From NCBI GenBank assembly GCA_018398765.1, contig JAHBMJ010000615.1, forward strand, positions 1 through 43,984: a stretch of DNA of 43,984 nt, in the 5' to 3' direction. The notes below the pieces were generated by a model that was not told the DNA's origin, searched no databases, and worked only from the letters and a program-made list of their open reading frames with translations. Made by a program: the position numbers and the translations under genes. Below are positions 42,814 through 43,984 of this stretch, in pieces. Positions within the stretch are counted from its first letter, which is position 1. The number at the start of each line of letters is the position of its first letter. Source of the DNA: Chromera velia. Its lineage: Eukaryota; Sar; Chromeraceae.

Positions 42814-43984
42814 ATGACCAGCATGCATCAGCGGCCGCATGCAGCCAAGCCCACCACCACCCCCAAGCGCCCCCAAGCAGACCACCCCAAAGACGCCAGC
42901 AAATCCGAGGTGTGCCCGCACCGCCACCCCAGCCGGTGCCGGTTCCTCTGGAGCCGCTTCTGCTGCTGCGACCTCTTCAACCGGAAGGTTTCGCAATCAG
43001 TGTTTCGCGAGACTCTTGCAAAGCGATATGCGAAGGCGGCGGGCCGTCTCCCCCCTTTCCCTCCGCTTGCCGTCTCCTCATCCGCCAGCCACCCTGCCGG
43101 AAAGGCGCCCCCCCCTCTGCCAGCCCTTCCGAACGCTTTGGAATTGGCACTTCGGATGGAGAATATCGTCGGCCTTCCCAAAATCACTGCGGCCGAAAAG
43201 CCCCATGCCGACAGGCTGTACGCCGCCTTCGCCCCGTATAAGGAGGGGATCCTGAGACCGGCAGACCATCCAAAGACACCCCAATTTCTTAGTGTCCGTC
43301 GCATGACCGAGACAGTTGTGGAGCATTCCCTCTCGCGATCCATGCACCTCCCCACAACAGAATTTTCGTTCTCCGGCACATTCACGCAGGCTGAAGTTGA
43401 CGAGCTTGCACGGCTTTCTGGCGGGGAGGGGGGGCGTTCTGCATCTGCTTCCAGTGCTCCGCAGCCTGCGAGGGAGGGTAAGGAAAGAAAGGCGGACAAA
43501 GACAAAAAGAAGAAGAGGGAAAGAGAGGGGGCGGCAGGAGAGGGGAAGGGTGAAGAAGGGGGGGCTGCCCCAGCCCCAAAACAAACGACGAAGGGCGAGA
43601 AGGAGAGCAGAGGAAAGGACAAGCAGAAGCAGAAGCAGGCAGCAGAAGGGGTACAGGAGGGGGGGGTCGTCGGGTCGTCTGAATTCCGACCGACGAACTT
43701 GGAGGAATTATGCGAGGCCGTGGGTGCGCCTTTCTCTGTTGTGTCTGTTGTGGGCGAAACTTTCAAGAGAGGCATGGAAAGGGCGAAGGCGAGGGCTGAG
43801 AGTGGGGTGCCTCGTCGTCAGCTGACGGCAGAGGAGGACGCGAAATTCAAGAGAGAGTGGGCAGAGATCGAGGCGATCCTCACCAAGGCGGTGGAAGACG
43901 ACCCAGCGGACGGAGGGGAAGACAGCATGCTCTGCAAGGTGCTGAGGGCTCTGGCTCGTCCACGTCGGGGAGAGGGGCGGAAGA
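42814..43984 (+). CDS. unrecognised protein, 5' part, truncated by the window end
   Basis: Frame 1 is open from 42700 to the window end with no stop; the first ATG is 42814 (MTSMHQRPHAAKPT), giving 390 codons so far. An N-terminal Cys/His-rich patch reads CPHRHPSRC then FCCCDLF. A folded-looking segment follows: LALRMENIVGLPKITAAEK, LYAAFAPYKEGILRP, MTETVVEHSLSRSMHL, FTQAEVDELARL. Then comes a long Lys/Glu/Gln linker (about 43460-43660) and a second structured part: NLEELCEAVGAPFSVVSVVG, LTAEEDAKFKREWAEIEAIL. No family recognised. The opposite strand is also open (42828-43775), but its Ser/Pro/Arg-rich reading lacks the structured segments. Upstream exons before 42700 cannot be excluded. Confidence 0.65.
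   Translation, partial: MTSMHQRPHAAKPTTTPKRPQADHPKDASKSEVCPHRHPSRCRFLWSRFCCCDLFNRKVSQSVFRETLAKRYAKAAGRLPPFPPLAVSSSASHPAGKAPPPLPALPNALELALRMENIVGLPKITAAEKPHADRLYAAFAPYKEGILRPADHPKTPQFLSVRRMTETVVEHSLSRSMHLPTTEFSFSGTFTQAEVDELARLSGGEGGRSASASSAPQPAREGKERKADKDKKKKREREGAAGEGKGEEGGAAPAPKQTTKGEKESRGKDKQKQKQAAEGVQEGGVVGSSEFRPTNLEELCEAVGAPFSVVSVVGETFKRGMERAKARAESGVPRRQLTAEEDAKFKREWAEIEAILTKAVEDDPADGGEDSMLCKVLRALARPRRGEGRK

Noticed and set aside
42828-43775. 315-codon minus-strand ORF at the right end
   Set aside because: Ser/Pro/Arg-rich mirror of a + frame that stays open to the window edge with more protein-like segments.

Overview
The window looks like nuclear DNA of an intron-rich unicellular eukaryote. 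Long ORFs are cut by GT...AG introns with strong CAG acceptors, microsatellites and minisatellites are abundant, GC-rich genes sit between AT-rich spacers, and there are no operons or ribosome binding sites. Leucine-rich-repeat (LRR) proteins, an ABCG half-transporter and an RHS/Crinkler-type P-loop NTPase suggest an alveolate or other algal protist (a chromerid would fit). That assignment is inference; no rRNA or organelle marker is present.

Layout: 1-262 microsatellites; 508-1976 (+) the 3' end of an ABCG transporter; 2.0-4.1 kb AT-rich spacer with a near-perfect 244-bp foldback element and a decayed minus-strand gene; 4526-6926 (+) an unrecognised gene with a charged, Ala-rich tail; 6.9-9.3 kb no clear gene; 9276 to about 15.1 kb (perhaps 17.0 kb) (-) a large LRR gene with a 4-bp duplication that breaks its frame; 16.0-16.8 kb a small inverted-repeat element and AT-rich spacer; 17634-21781 (-) a seven-exon, 900-codon gene joining two Cys-rich putative zinc modules, a HET/TIR-like segment and LRRs; 22455-34500 (+) a series of exons, several tandemly duplicated, ending in an RHS/Crinkler-type NTPase whose C-terminal nuclease-like part lies beyond an in-frame TGA; 34.5-42.1 kb AT-rich repeat territory with a TIR-like pair, a foldback element, gene remnants and a 1.1-kb direct repeat pair; 42814 to the end (+) the 5' part of an unrecognised Lys/Glu-rich gene that runs off the window.

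The most interesting stretch is 17.6-34.5 kb. A head-to-head pair shares a 0.67-kb spacer: on one side a zinc/HET-like/LRR protein (receptor-like architecture), on the other an exon series built from triplicated modules and leading to an RHS/Crinkler-type NTPase (an effector/conflict-associated family). Its introns contain amplifying minisatellites, one of which repeats a 3' splice site fused directly to a 5' splice site. A functional link between the two genes is inference from adjacency and family knowledge only.

Exon coordinates come from canonical splice sites plus phase continuity read by eye. Where frames compete, both are stated.
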